NCBI GenBank assembly: GCA_016098155.1
Contig: JAAAJB010000608.1
Location: forward strand, 9,862 to 20,666
From: Actinomortierella ambigua
Taxonomy: Eukaryota > Mortierellomycota > Mortierellomycetes > Mortierellales > Mortierellaceae
Reading direction: 5' to 3'
Length of the DNA stretch: 10,805 bases
The notes below the pieces were generated by a model. It made no database searches, was not told the DNA's origin, and was given only the letters and a program-made list of their open reading frames with translations. The translations under genes were made by a program, and so were the position numbers. Positions 1 through 8,142 of the stretch are shown here, in pieces; positions within the stretch are counted from its first letter, which is position 1; every line of letters begins with the position of its first letter.

Positions 1-24
1 AAAAAAAAAAAAAAAAAAAAAAAA
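1..24. repeat. Poly(A) run at the window edge
   Basis: The first 24 bases are all A, followed directly by non-repetitive sequence. It could be a genomic homopolymer or the ragged end of an assembled contig. Nothing else at this edge, such as a telomere repeat, target-site duplication or retroelement body, is visible to explain it. Confidence 0.9.
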
Positions 25-810
25 GCATCTTTCGCTTCCCCACCCCCACCCCTTTTCCTGTCTGTCGAAGGGCCAAATTTGACAGAATTGCGGCGTATTG
101 ATACTGCATTGTTGCATACGAGGACGCATGCACGCCTCCTCCCTTCTTCCCTTTCTACTTTGCCTAGAATGGGACATGGGCATGCGTGCATTGTCATAAT
201 AATTGCATTGTTATTGCTGTTGCTTTTTTCTCAGGTCTACAACGGCCCTTGCTTCCTTTTGTATTTTCCACCCTCACTCAACCCCCTTGAGGTATCTTCC
301 TTCCACTTCGAGACATGCGGGGGGGGCACAATAGCCACACCCTCCTTTCTATCGTTCCTTTCACTCCCTTCCCCCCTTGGATGCACACGAGCGCATCGAA
401 ATGCAAAGGAAATCAAATGTCTATATGCGACATTCTTCATGCGAAAATAGGGGGAAGGGTCAACAACCAAGGCGAGGATTGCATTAAGGTACGTATAATG
501 TACTCATCATGACACATGGCAAGGAAGAGGAAGAGGAGGGCGAGCTACAGGCTGAAGTAACCCGACGGTGCACCCAGCCACACCCTCTTTTTTTTTCTTC
601 TCGGACATTCGTCATCCAAGTATGACATGTATATACAGATCGACAGCGTAGGAAAAGATATGTAGCTTTCTTGTGGTACCTTTCCCCAGCAGCAGTCCCC
701 ACCCCACATACCCTGTCACCCTCCCCACAGGGTCCCCAGATATTCTCTTGACTCGTGTACCTCCGTGCTCGGTGTAACTGAGAGTGTAAAATGTGCCCAC
801 TTTCTTGTCC

Positions 811-842
811 ACAACAACAACAACAATAACAATAACAACAAA
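811..842. repeat. AAC/AAT trinucleotide repeat downstream of tRNase Z
   Basis: An imperfect run of AAC with two AAT units on the plus strand, about 75 bp beyond the tRNase Z stop codon. It probably lies in or near that gene's 3' UTR. The same unit recurs as GTT in intron 4 of the gene and as a GTT tract inside the PPR gene. Confidence 0.85.
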
Positions 843-914
843 GGCGAAAAAAATGAGTATAGAATAAAAAATAACGCATTTTTTTTTTGGTTTTGTGTAC
901 GATTTGTTCATACA

Positions 915-3900
915 CTACATGGAACTCTTGCTCAGCGATGCAAGCTCGACATCCTCCTGCTCCAGTTGCAACTCCTCCTGCGCCTCGTCACTCTGCGGTG
1001 AGTACAGCGCCTCGAGCGCAGGCAAGAATTTCGGCAACACGGGGATCTCGCCCAACTTGACGCTCATCAGATCAAAACACAATCCGACCGGCATCTTGGC
1101 CTGTGGGTTATCGGCGTTGACAGCGATCTGCCGCGACTGATAATCAAACCGGGGGATCTTGGGATACCGTTGACTGAAATGCGTCAACAGTGTAAACTGC
1201 GCCCGCATCCCCTCACCGACCCGGATCGCCTCATCGGTCGTCGAGTGGTTCTTGATGCGCGCCTCGTCCTCCATGTCATCCTCAAACGTCGCCTCGTGCA
1301 ACAGCACTGTCGCGTTCATGCCGGCCTCGACCAGGTTCTTGCAGGGACGTGTGTCACCCGAGTAACTACATGGGAAGAAGAGGGAGTGCCAATACATATA
1401 CACACAAACACGCAGGGAAGAAAGAGAGAGAACATGGTAGGTGTGAGAGGATGAGTCAACAATGTCGGAGAGGGGCTGGTTCTTTCTCGACAATCAATAA
1501 CCAAAACAGTGGGTATAGAGGGGGTTGGCGAATGCACAGATACATTTGAAAGCGCGACTGTTGACAAATAAGTACACAAGGTACTCCTTTCGTCCACGTT
1601 TTGTCGTTGTTATTGTCGTTGCTGTTGTCGTTGCTGTTGTTGTTGCTGTTGTTGTCGCTATTGTTGTTGCTGTTGTTGCATTCATATTTCTTCTGCGTGC
1701 ACACGCCCCCTCCCCTATTCGCCGATCGACCCAGCGTACAATGTAAACATCCAACAAGCACTTATGAAGGCCACTTACACAATCTTCCACCCGTCCGTAT
1801 GGGTCATGCTGATTCCATACGACCAGGGGCAGTGAATCACATCAACGGTGTCGATCTGCGAGAACCCAGTGTTCAACAGCATCTCGTTCAGTCTAGTGGG
1901 GTGGGGAGTTTGAATATTGGGGGAAGCGTTAGCACCAGACTCTTCATTCATCACCCTCGTCCTCGTTCTTCTCTCCCAGTGATGACTCATAGTAGCCTTA
2001 AAAATGTAGTGTAGTCTCGAATACGTAGGCAAAAGACAAACGTACGCGTTTTCACTGCTCAGACGGCGATAGTCGTTATTGGATCGCCAGTAGACAATAG
2101 CCTCCGAGTCGATAAACCGGACATGGTCGTAACCAAAGTCCTGAACATCCGAGAGTTCCTGCAGGAAAGTGTTGAACCGCCGTGGTGCCACCAAATGGAG
2201 ATTCGAGTCAGGCTCTCGCAGCTAAAGGAAAATAGAGCATTTTTTGTTATTTTTTGTGGGTCCGCATATCCAAAAGAGGGAATATAACCCTCTCCACTTC
2301 AACCGCTCCCTCTTTCATGAGACATGGGCTCTTCGTTATCTCTTCTCCACTTTCCCTCTATTGAACCACAATCTTGTAAAAGGGCGGCAAAAAAAAATAA
2401 AGAGAATATTCCACGTTTTTTTGGGGGGGTACCATGTGTTTACCTTATTCCATCGATCCAGAACAGTAACAATGCCGAGATGGTGGTCGGCATGCAAGTG
2501 CGAGACAAAAATTCCCTTCAATTGCTTGATTCGGTCGTCCACCGAAACAATCTGCTCGGCCGATCGTCGGAACCCTCCAAAATGGCGGTACATCTGTCCA
2601 TACGTGCCCTCGCCCACATCCAACAAAAACGTAGGTCGGTCGCGTTCCTGGCGTGGCTGCTCCTTAGACGACACCTTTTCATTCTCCATCGTCACCAACG
2701 TCGCACTGACATTTCGGTACTTGGACGGGTGAGACGATCCTGTGCCCAAGGCCGTCATCACCACCTCCCGGCCCGGGATCGACAACGCGGCCAGCTGGCT
2801 TTGCTCCGCCTCAATCTCCTGTCGCGCCTGCTTGGCCAGTGTGATGTACTCGCGCATGTATTCCTTGTTGGCCACCAGCCGCTCGTCGTCCTCATGATCG
2901 CGCAACACCAATGGTGGGATGACTTCGGCCCGGTCGATGCCCGTCGATGGCTCCAGATTATAGATCAACATGCTCTCTGAGGGAATGACCATGGACGCCT
3001 GCTCCCCTGTTCCGTCTTTGTGGCTCTCCTTGTCCGTCATCGCTGTCTCTGTGGTCTTTGACTTGGGCAGAGCCACCACGGAGGCCAGGTCCGCCACGGG
3101 CCTGTTGTTATAGTACGGGACCGGAAAGATGGTGTTGCTGAGCTTGGACAGCTTGACCGCGCTCACAGACTGCGACCGCCAGATGAGCCGCTCGCCACAG
3201 AAATCCTGATGCGCCACAATATGTTGGGTCTTGTTGCCAAAGCTGGCCATCCACTGCTGATAAGCAGGGTCGCTCAGAACGGTCTCGCCCGCCATATGGA
3301 CGACACTGCAGACATCGCCTTCAGTAGTAGAGTCGGCACTAGAAGAGGCGGACTGGAACGCTTGAAACTCGGGAGCGGACACCAGCGAGGCAATGTACTC
3401 GACCGAGGGACAGTCGACGACCATGACCACTCGGCCCGGTCGGCCGCCACTGATCACCTGGTGCGGGTGCACCGTCCCACCGTTCGTGCTCGGCACGGAC
3501 CGCCCATTCACCAACTGTCCAAAGAGGGGGCCCTTCTTGACGCCCAGCCGGACCGCCTCCTCGACGTTGAACTTGCCAGGATAGTCGGGTGTTTGGAAGA
3601 TGTAGCTGATGGCTGCCGGGTTGGGACGTGTGCGAGGCAGGTCCTGGTAAGGACGTCGGATGATCCTGGGGCCAGTGCCGCCCTTGCATGTGGATGGGTT
3701 GGCGGTGGTGGCGAAGGTGAGCGGGGCCTTTTCTGCGGCCTCGATAGCGTCCATTTCCTTTACGTTGCTTCCGGTGATGGTGGATTCGCCCCCATGAGAG
3801 TTTCTCTGGCGCTTATTCTTGGGTTGACCCGATTGCTGCTTTTTCTGTTGCTTTCCGGCTGTTGTTGCAGGGTTGACAATGCCAGCAGCAGCATTGGCAG

Positions 3901-4766
3901 CAGCGATGGCTTCGAAGCGTGAGAGATTGAGCATGTCGGCCAAGATGAGTCGACGAATCGTCGCGGGATCCTCCTCCCTGCCGGCTGCCTCTGCCAACTC
4001 GACCGGCGACATGTCCTCCGATGGGCGCTTCGGCCGACCACCGGCTTCTCCTCCTTCAGCTCCACCATTGCCGCGGTGTTGACTCATCTGTTGCTGCGTC
4101 GGATTCGGAGGCGTTCTCGAGCGCGACCGTGACCTGGATCGGTTCAAGAACGTGTCTCGGGGTGGTGGCATGGGCTCTGTCGATCTTTCATAGCCCTCTG
4201 GGTAGACATGGACTGCAGTGACGCGCAGATTTTCGTCCTTGTACGTTGTCTTCTGGCTGTCGTTTCCGCTGCTGCTCCCGTTGTCAATTTGGCTGGTCAA
4301 CTCCAGCGCCTCAACGGCCATGGTGTTCCTGTACACAAAGTGGCGAGTGGACGTGATCAGATGCGTCAGGTTCTCGCCGCCGATCAACTTGATGTTCCGC
4401 ACGCCTACATCCGACAATGTGAGAAGCATGCCTAGTAATAATGAAAGAGAAAAAACGATCGAACACCGAATGCGGTAGTGAGTATTCCCTTGTCTTGAGA
4501 AAGAACAAGCGATATTTCTTCCCTTTTTTCATGTTGGTCACACAGAAAACAACCATTTGGGTACCTGGAACACCGCCAGCACAGTCCCAATGGGTGCGGG
4601 TGAAAAAGATTGTCTTGAGCTTGGAAAAACGCAACTTGGACTCCATGCACAACCGCTGGGTGCCTTCGCCACAGTTGATCATGTAGCGTTGCGAGTCAAA
4701 GTGCAAGATCACCGAGGGGGAACAGTCGGCCGTGCCGTTGCTCAGAACCTGTAGATAAGCTTTCAT
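915..4766 (-). CDS. TRZ1: Long-form tRNase Z (ELAC2/Trz1 family), 5 exons
   Basis: This endonuclease removes the 3' trailer from precursor tRNAs in nucleus and/or mitochondria. Exons on the minus strand are 4766-4565, 4431-2444, 2221-2046, 1892-1779 and 1365-915. The introns are 133, 222, 153 and 413 bp, all GT-AG, in phases 1, 0, 2 and 2. The spliced product has 976 residues. The N-terminal half keeps the tRNase ZL fold start (NCGEGTQR near 31-38) with a degenerate metal site (THWDC, 58-62). The C-terminal half carries the PxKxRN loop (636-641), LDVGEGTYGQ near 671-680, the Zn motif HLHADH (712-717), the HC motif (His 809), SGDT with Asp 831, HEAT (850), HST (867) and HFSQRY (His 889). All catalytic motifs are intact. 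The linker is long (human ELAC2 is 826 aa, yeast Trz1 838), with an RS-dipeptide run at 165-173 and a basic NLS-like patch near 261-277. The ATG at 4766 has a strong GCC context and is the first in-frame ATG, but an upstream extension is likely. The family call is very secure; splice sites are inferred. Confidence 0.95.
1366..1778 (-). other. Intron 4 of tRNase Z, enlarged by trinucleotide repeats
   Basis: The donor GTAAGT begins at 1778 and the acceptor TAG ends at 1366. Joining them gives V-Y-S-G-D-T-R-P-C, the conserved metal-ligand motif of tRNase Z, which fixes both sites. At 413 bp it is the largest intron in the window and holds an imperfect GTT/GTC/GCT tract of about 78 bp. Confidence 0.85.
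1602..1679. repeat. Imperfect GTT/GTC/GCT trinucleotide tract within intron 4
   Basis: On the plus strand this is a long series of TTG-type triplets, mostly GTT with interspersed GTC and GCT. On the transcribed (minus) strand it reads as AAC/GAC/AGC units. It lies wholly inside intron 4 of the tRNase Z gene, so it is not translated. The apparent poly-Leu, poly-Val and poly-Asn open frames here come from the repeat. Confidence 0.85.
1893..2045 (-). other. Intron 3 of tRNase Z, 153 bp, stop-free
   Basis: The donor GTACGT begins at 2045, a branch-point-like GCTAAC lies near 1926-1931, and the acceptor CACTAG ends at 1893. Removal joins SSENA to LNEMLLNTGF in phase 2, directly ahead of the conserved TVDVIHC motif, where family members have a short alpha-helical linker. 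The length is a multiple of three and the frame through it is open. A gene finder could therefore leave it in as 51 extra residues. The strong splice signals and the lack of family-like sequence support an intron. Confidence 0.8.
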
Positions 4767-5201
4767 GGCAGCAGAATTGGATGTGGAGAAGAGGCGACGG
4801 TGGTGGTGGTGGTGGTGGTGGTGGTAGGAGGGATGGAATTGGAGCGAGGAAAGATGCGAGGAAAGCTGCTTAAAAGAACGAGCAGTTGAGAATGAAACTG
4901 CGGATGGGCTCCAGGTTTTTGTTGTAAGTGACGAGGAGGCAGTGCTGGTCAAGGAGTGATTGGATCGGTGGACCGTGTGGGAGAGGCGGCGGTGGCACGG
5001 ACCAATGGAGGGAGCTGCGGTAAACGGTGTTTTGGAGCGGATGGATCTGCACGTCAGAGACGAGGAAAGGTTGACAGGGAAGGCTGACCGTGGAGACACG
5101 CAGGCTAGGGGAGCGAGAGGCCGAAGTGACCTTGGTGGCAACAGTTGCAGGTACTGAATCTTGACAATATGTGGGTGGGTGAAGCGAGAATGAGCGAGGT
5201 T
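4767..5201 (-). other. ATG-less presequence-like 5' extension of the tRNase Z frame
   Basis: Upstream of the ATG at 4766 the same frame stays open for 145 codons, up to a TGA at 5204-5202. The encoded peptide is rich in Ser, Arg, Pro and Leu and almost free of Asp and Glu. It ends in RRLFSTS, which resembles a mitochondrial processing-peptidase site (Arg at -2/-3 followed by hydrophobic-Ser). There is no ATG in it. It could be reached by non-AUG initiation (CTG codons at 5150-5148 and 5144-5142, TTG at 5141-5139) or from a spliced 5' exon. It also contains eight consecutive His codons. Translation is inferred, not shown. Confidence 0.55.
4800..4823 (-). repeat. GTG/CAC x8 repeat encoding His8
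   Basis: Eight perfect GTG units on the plus strand are CAC codons in the tRNase Z frame, giving eight histidines just before the RRLFSTS motif. This holds only if the 5' extension is translated. Otherwise the repeat lies in the 5' UTR about 35 bases before the ATG. Confidence 0.85.
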
Positions 5202-5250
5202 TCAAGGATGCATTGGGGTTGTCGGATGGATTCGATGACCTCAATATTTT

Positions 5251-5265
5251 CTCTCTCTCTCTCTC
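5251..5265. repeat. CT/GA dinucleotide repeat
   Basis: A perfect CT run of seven and a half units on the plus strand (GA on the minus strand) about 50 bp upstream of the open tRNase Z frame. It would lie in the leader or promoter of that gene. Confidence 0.85.
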
Positions 5266-5331
5266 CTTTTGAAAAGCACACTTGAATGAGAAGTGTTGAC
5301 AGAAAACAAAGTGTGATCAGAGGAGAAAGAA

Positions 5332-5394
5332 TCAATGGTAGGGTCTGATCAAAGTTAAAAAAGCTCGTAGTGACTGCTCTGGGCGAACCAACAT
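5332..5394 (-). other. Possible 20-codon upstream ORF ahead of tRNase Z
   Basis: The ATG at 5394-5392 has A at -3 and opens a 20-codon frame ending in TGA at 5334-5332. A second minimal uORF (ATG CAT CCT TGA, 5213-5202) follows, and its stop is in frame with the tRNase Z extension. If transcription starts upstream and this part is not spliced out, both would sit in the leader and could reduce initiation downstream. This rests on sequence alone, with no transcript evidence. Confidence 0.25.
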
Positions 5395-6035
5395 GGTAGC
5401 TGATTTTGGGATGCGCACCTGTACCTGGCACTCGATACTCGGAGTCTGTTGAGGATGCAGGAAAAAGAAAATACGCACTCCAGCTCTATCTGGCCACTGC
5501 CACCCTTTTCTGCCCTCCCATGTGTAAAATATAGTAAGCCCCACACGTGCTTCGCTGTTTCCCCACTCCATCCCACTGACAGGGACTCAGTTGAAGAACG
5601 CGGGTCCTTACGCGACACGCTTGTCTTCATCGATGAATGAAACGCGACGCACGCGATGGTCGGGGACGGTATGGCCACATGACTAGGTGAATTGTAGGCA
5701 GCATATCTGATGTGGCGCTTTGTTGGATTGCACTGCACTGCTCTGCTCCCCTGCCTGAGCAGCACGCTGATAAATCACTGATGGTCCCTGAGTGCCACTG
5801 TGATCAACGTTGGAAAGTCGGTTAACAGCGCAGCGAGAGGAATGTAGAGGGTCCACGGCGGTGAATGCTAGTGAGTGTCAAATAAGCATGCATGATGGCA
5901 TGTGGTACAATGCGAGTGGAGAGAGCATGTGTCAGTGAGACTGAGGCGCGTGTCTGACCCTCTGGCGTACTGACATTCGAATGGCCCGAACAATAGCCCC
6001 CCCCCCCTGGGCGCCCAAAAAAAAAAGTGACAGCC

Positions 6036-6061
6036 AAAAAAGGACATGCATGCCCTTTTTT
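6036..6061. promoter_or_regulatory. 26-bp near-perfect palindrome centred on CATGCATG
   Basis: Six A, GG, a CATGCATG core, CC and six T form an inverted repeat with a single mismatched pair (A at 6044 opposite C at 6053). It lies 155 bp upstream of the TLG2 ATG. A second CATGCATG is at 5887-5894. The symmetry suits binding by a dimeric regulator or a cruciform/hairpin. No specific factor can be assigned. Confidence 0.45.
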
Positions 6062-6215
6062 TAGGCCACACCCTCATCCCCTTCCACATTGTCCCCAAAC
6101 ATTACCCCTTCTTTCATCCACACCTCTGTCCACACTCTACCTCTTCTCTTCACTTTCTATTTTACTGCCTCTTTCTGTTTGAAAACGACATCCTCAACCA
6201 CCCATCCGTGCCATC

Positions 6216-7901
6216 ATGGCCACTCGCTCGAGGACCCTCCTCTTCCTCCAATTCAGAAACTCGTATGCAGGTTCTCATGCTGCCGCCCTACGCCAACAAT
6301 ACACCCAACAGCAGCAGCAACTTCAACAGCAACATGCTCTCAGCGATGGCTTTGACAATGGTAATGAGCGTGTCGGCCTCATGGACAGCACAGAAACTAC
6401 CATCGAACTCATGATGCTGCCTCCAAAATGGTAACCTTCCCTCCTACCAGATATCGACCGAGGAATGAATGTCTGTGTCCTTGCAGAAAAACTGACCACG
6501 TCGCACATTTTTTCGTTCCGACTGTACGACTAAATCTTATCCCACTGGCCTTTTCCAGGGTTGACATTGTGGATGAAGTGAACGAAGAACTGGAGCGGAT
6601 CAAAGTAAACAGTACGTTCAGACGTTTTGTACAGACCATACTCTGATGAAAGATCTTCCATTCTGACCTTGACTGACTGAGTGTTCCCCCTCCCCCCCCC
6701 CATTGGTGATTCCATCATAGTTCAAAAGCTGGAAGCACTCCACAAGAAACACCTGCTACCAGGCTTTGATGATCGGATTCAGGAGGAGCGGGATATTGAG
6801 AGGTTGACAGACGAGATCACAGCGGTGAGTAGACTCTTCGATCGGTGAACCACCCTTATAGCTGCCCTTCATAGGATAGAGAGGTGAACCAGGCTCACTC
6901 ATCTCACTCGACGTTTTTACATCACAATAGCAATTCCACACATGCCAGCGATGGATCAAACAAGTTCAGAATGATAGCAGGCATTCAAGCTCGAATCAGG
7001 AACTAACCATGGCGAGGAACGTTCAGATGAGCCTTGCACAAAAAGTGCAGGAGGTTTCACAAGGATTCCGCAAGAAGCAAAATACCTATATGCAACGTAA
7101 GTGAAGAGCCTCGATCAGATCAGACCAACTTGCTGAGATGGCCGGATCGACTCCCCGGGAGCATGCAACTTACTCGTCGTTACTTTTTTTTCATTCTTTT
7201 GCTGTCATCGACATGGTCTGTGAAACAGGAATTCGTGGAGTCGAGCTCCGGAACAAGGATCTGTACAACATGAACCCTATGGATACCACTGTCACTGACG
7301 GGACTGACGTGGAGCAGGTAACAAATGCTCAAAAGCAGCTGTCCAGATTTGTCGTTGTGGGTTTGATCTACATGATTTGGTTCCGAATACTCACTCTATC
7401 CCTGCCAACTATGTGTGTGTGTGCGTGTGTGTTTTTTCTACGCATATATTCAAAACTCGATAGGGCTTCACAAGTTCTCAGCTGGCGTTTGCAGACCAAT
7501 CCCATACGGCGATCACCCAACGCGAGCAGGAGATTAACCACATTGCAAAGTCCATCTTCCAATTGGCGGATATCTTTAAGGACCTCCAGGCGATGGTGAT
7601 CGATCAGGGCACGCTGTTGGATCGCATCGACTACAATGTGGAACAAACAAATTCACATATGCAGGACGCCGTCTTTGAGCTGGAGGAAGGCGAAAAATAC
7701 CAAAAGCAGGCGCGGAAACGCAAGATTATGTTGTTGCTCATCCTCATCATTGCCGGTCTCATCATCATCCTCATCTTCAAACCAAAGCGGAGTGCCGCAC
7801 CCCAGACAGAAGCAAAACACCCGGTAGATCGGCCGCCAGATACAACCATCGGGAAACTCATCAACAAACCACCCATTCCGCCAATAGATCCTCCACACTA
7901 A
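6216..7901 (+). CDS. TLG2: Tlg2/syntaxin-16-type Qa-SNARE, 6 exons
   Basis: This t-SNARE drives fusion of endosome-derived vesicles at the trans-Golgi network. Exons are 6216-6430, 6559-6611, 6721-6824, 6931-7096, 7229-7317 and 7464-7901, giving 354 residues. All introns (128, 109, 106, 132 and 146 bp) are GT-AG in phases 2, 1, 0, 1 and 0. The first 15 residues (MATRSRTLLFLQFRN) resemble the syntaxin-16/Tlg2 N-peptide that binds the SM protein Vps45. A Gln-rich stretch covers 27-39. PPKWVD (69-74) opens the Habc region, which runs to about 165. The SNARE helix spans about 227-289 with the zero-layer Gln at 257 in IDQG, followed by LLDRIDYNVEQ. A basic juxtamembrane patch (KARKRK-like, 290-296) precedes one membrane anchor (297-314). 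A 40-residue Pro-rich tail follows; yeast Tlg2 also has a lumenal tail. The ATG has A at -3 and G at +4. Exon 2 must use the GTACGT donor at 6612, because the earlier GTAAAC at 6605 breaks the frame. Confidence 0.94.
6692..6701 (+). repeat. C10 run in the polypyrimidine region of TLG2 intron 2
   Basis: Ten consecutive C follow an earlier CCCCCT, about 20 bases before the intron 2 acceptor at 6720. It adds to the pyrimidine-rich stretch ahead of the acceptor and is prone to slippage and sequencing error. It is wholly intronic. Confidence 0.8.
7412..7432 (+). repeat. TG dinucleotide repeat in TLG2 intron 5
   Basis: A near-perfect TG run with one C interruption, followed by six T, lies about 30 bases before the intron 5 acceptor at 7463. 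UG/U-rich stretches before an acceptor can serve as a polypyrimidine substitute or bind splicing factors. Here it simply marks the intron as non-coding. Confidence 0.85.
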
Positions 7902-8142
7902 GAAAAAAAAAGTGGCCTCATGTGTTTCGCTTCTGCAAGCAAGGCGCATGGTGCAGGGGAGGATCGCATCAGTTGAAAAAAGAAAAAGAAAACTATACCT
8001 CATAATTTCAGTTCGTCCCCCCCCCCATTCCAACCCCCCAGAAAAGTAAATCATCCATATGCTCCACACCAATAGAAGAGCAGAGGAACAAGAAACTTTT
8101 ATGACAATGCATCTAAAAATTTCGAAAAAAAAAATGAAAGTA
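7902..8142. other. Convergent 3' spacer between TLG2 and PPR genes
   Basis: Only 241 bp separate the two facing stop codons, so both 3' UTRs and polyadenylation sites must fit or overlap here. The spacer contains several A-rich blocks on the plus strand (nine to ten A near 7903-7911 and 8124-8134), a purine-rich stretch near 7976-7992, and a C10 run at 8017-8026. I see no exact AATAAA on either strand, as is common for fungal polyadenylation signals. Confidence 0.55.

Larger units (their letters stand above)
1..914. other. Gene-free left flank, 3' side of the tRNase Z gene
   Basis: I find no convincing gene here. The open frames on both strands are low in complexity, lack proper ATG starts or recognisable domains, and consist of leucine/isoleucine or cysteine/valine runs produced by simple-sequence DNA. 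The stretch is rich in C/T tracts on the plus strand, has a run of seven G near 320, and an AAC/AAT repeat near 811-842. The part next to 915 must hold the 3' UTR and polyadenylation site of the minus-strand tRNase Z gene. I see no clear AATAAA on the minus strand just downstream of the stop. Confidence 0.6.
5202..6215. promoter_or_regulatory. Divergent promoter/leader region between tRNase Z and TLG2-like genes
   Basis: About 1 kb separates the tRNase Z frame from the TLG2 start, and the two genes diverge, so both promoters lie here. Visible items are an inverted CCAAT at 5212-5216, a CT microsatellite at 5251-5265, two short minus-strand uORFs, an 11-C run at 5997-6007, a 10-A run at 6017-6026, the 26-bp palindrome at 6036-6061, and a pyrimidine-rich stretch over roughly 6065-6180 just before the TLG2 ATG. 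Pyrimidine-rich leaders are common ahead of fungal start sites. A 136-codon open frame at 5355-5765 (minus) begins without ATG and has no recognisable domain, so I do not call it. Confidence 0.6.

Noticed and set aside
79..450. 123-codon open frame with a Leu/Ile-rich stretch resembling a membrane segment
   Set aside because: It starts at TTG. The hydrophobic stretch comes from a T-rich low-complexity run, and there is no homology or supporting context.
1601..1690. Repeated triplet block considered as a CRISPR-like or tandem-repeat array
   Set aside because: The unit is a trinucleotide without spacers, it is inside a spliceosomal intron, and the genome is eukaryotic.
3209..3922. 237-codon open frame on the plus strand
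   Set aside because: It is wholly antisense to exon 2 of tRNase Z, has Arg/Gly/Ala composition typical of a shadow frame in GC-rich coding DNA, and shows no domain.
4432..4564. Reading exon 1 of tRNase Z through without splicing
   Set aside because: The read-through peptide loses the conserved GGVPGMLLTLSDVG motif, which is restored exactly by a GT-AG join in phase 1.
5355..5765. 136-codon open frame on the minus strand in the divergent promoter
   Set aside because: It begins at GTG rather than ATG (first ATG is 46 codons in), has no recognisable motif and lies in promoter DNA. Only its short segment at 5630-5612 is kept as a possible 5' exon.
6605..6612. GTAAAC at 6605 as the donor of TLG2 exon 2
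   Set aside because: It ends in phase 0 while exon 3 needs phase 1. The GTACGT donor at 6612 keeps the frame and gives the conserved IQKLEALHKKHL.
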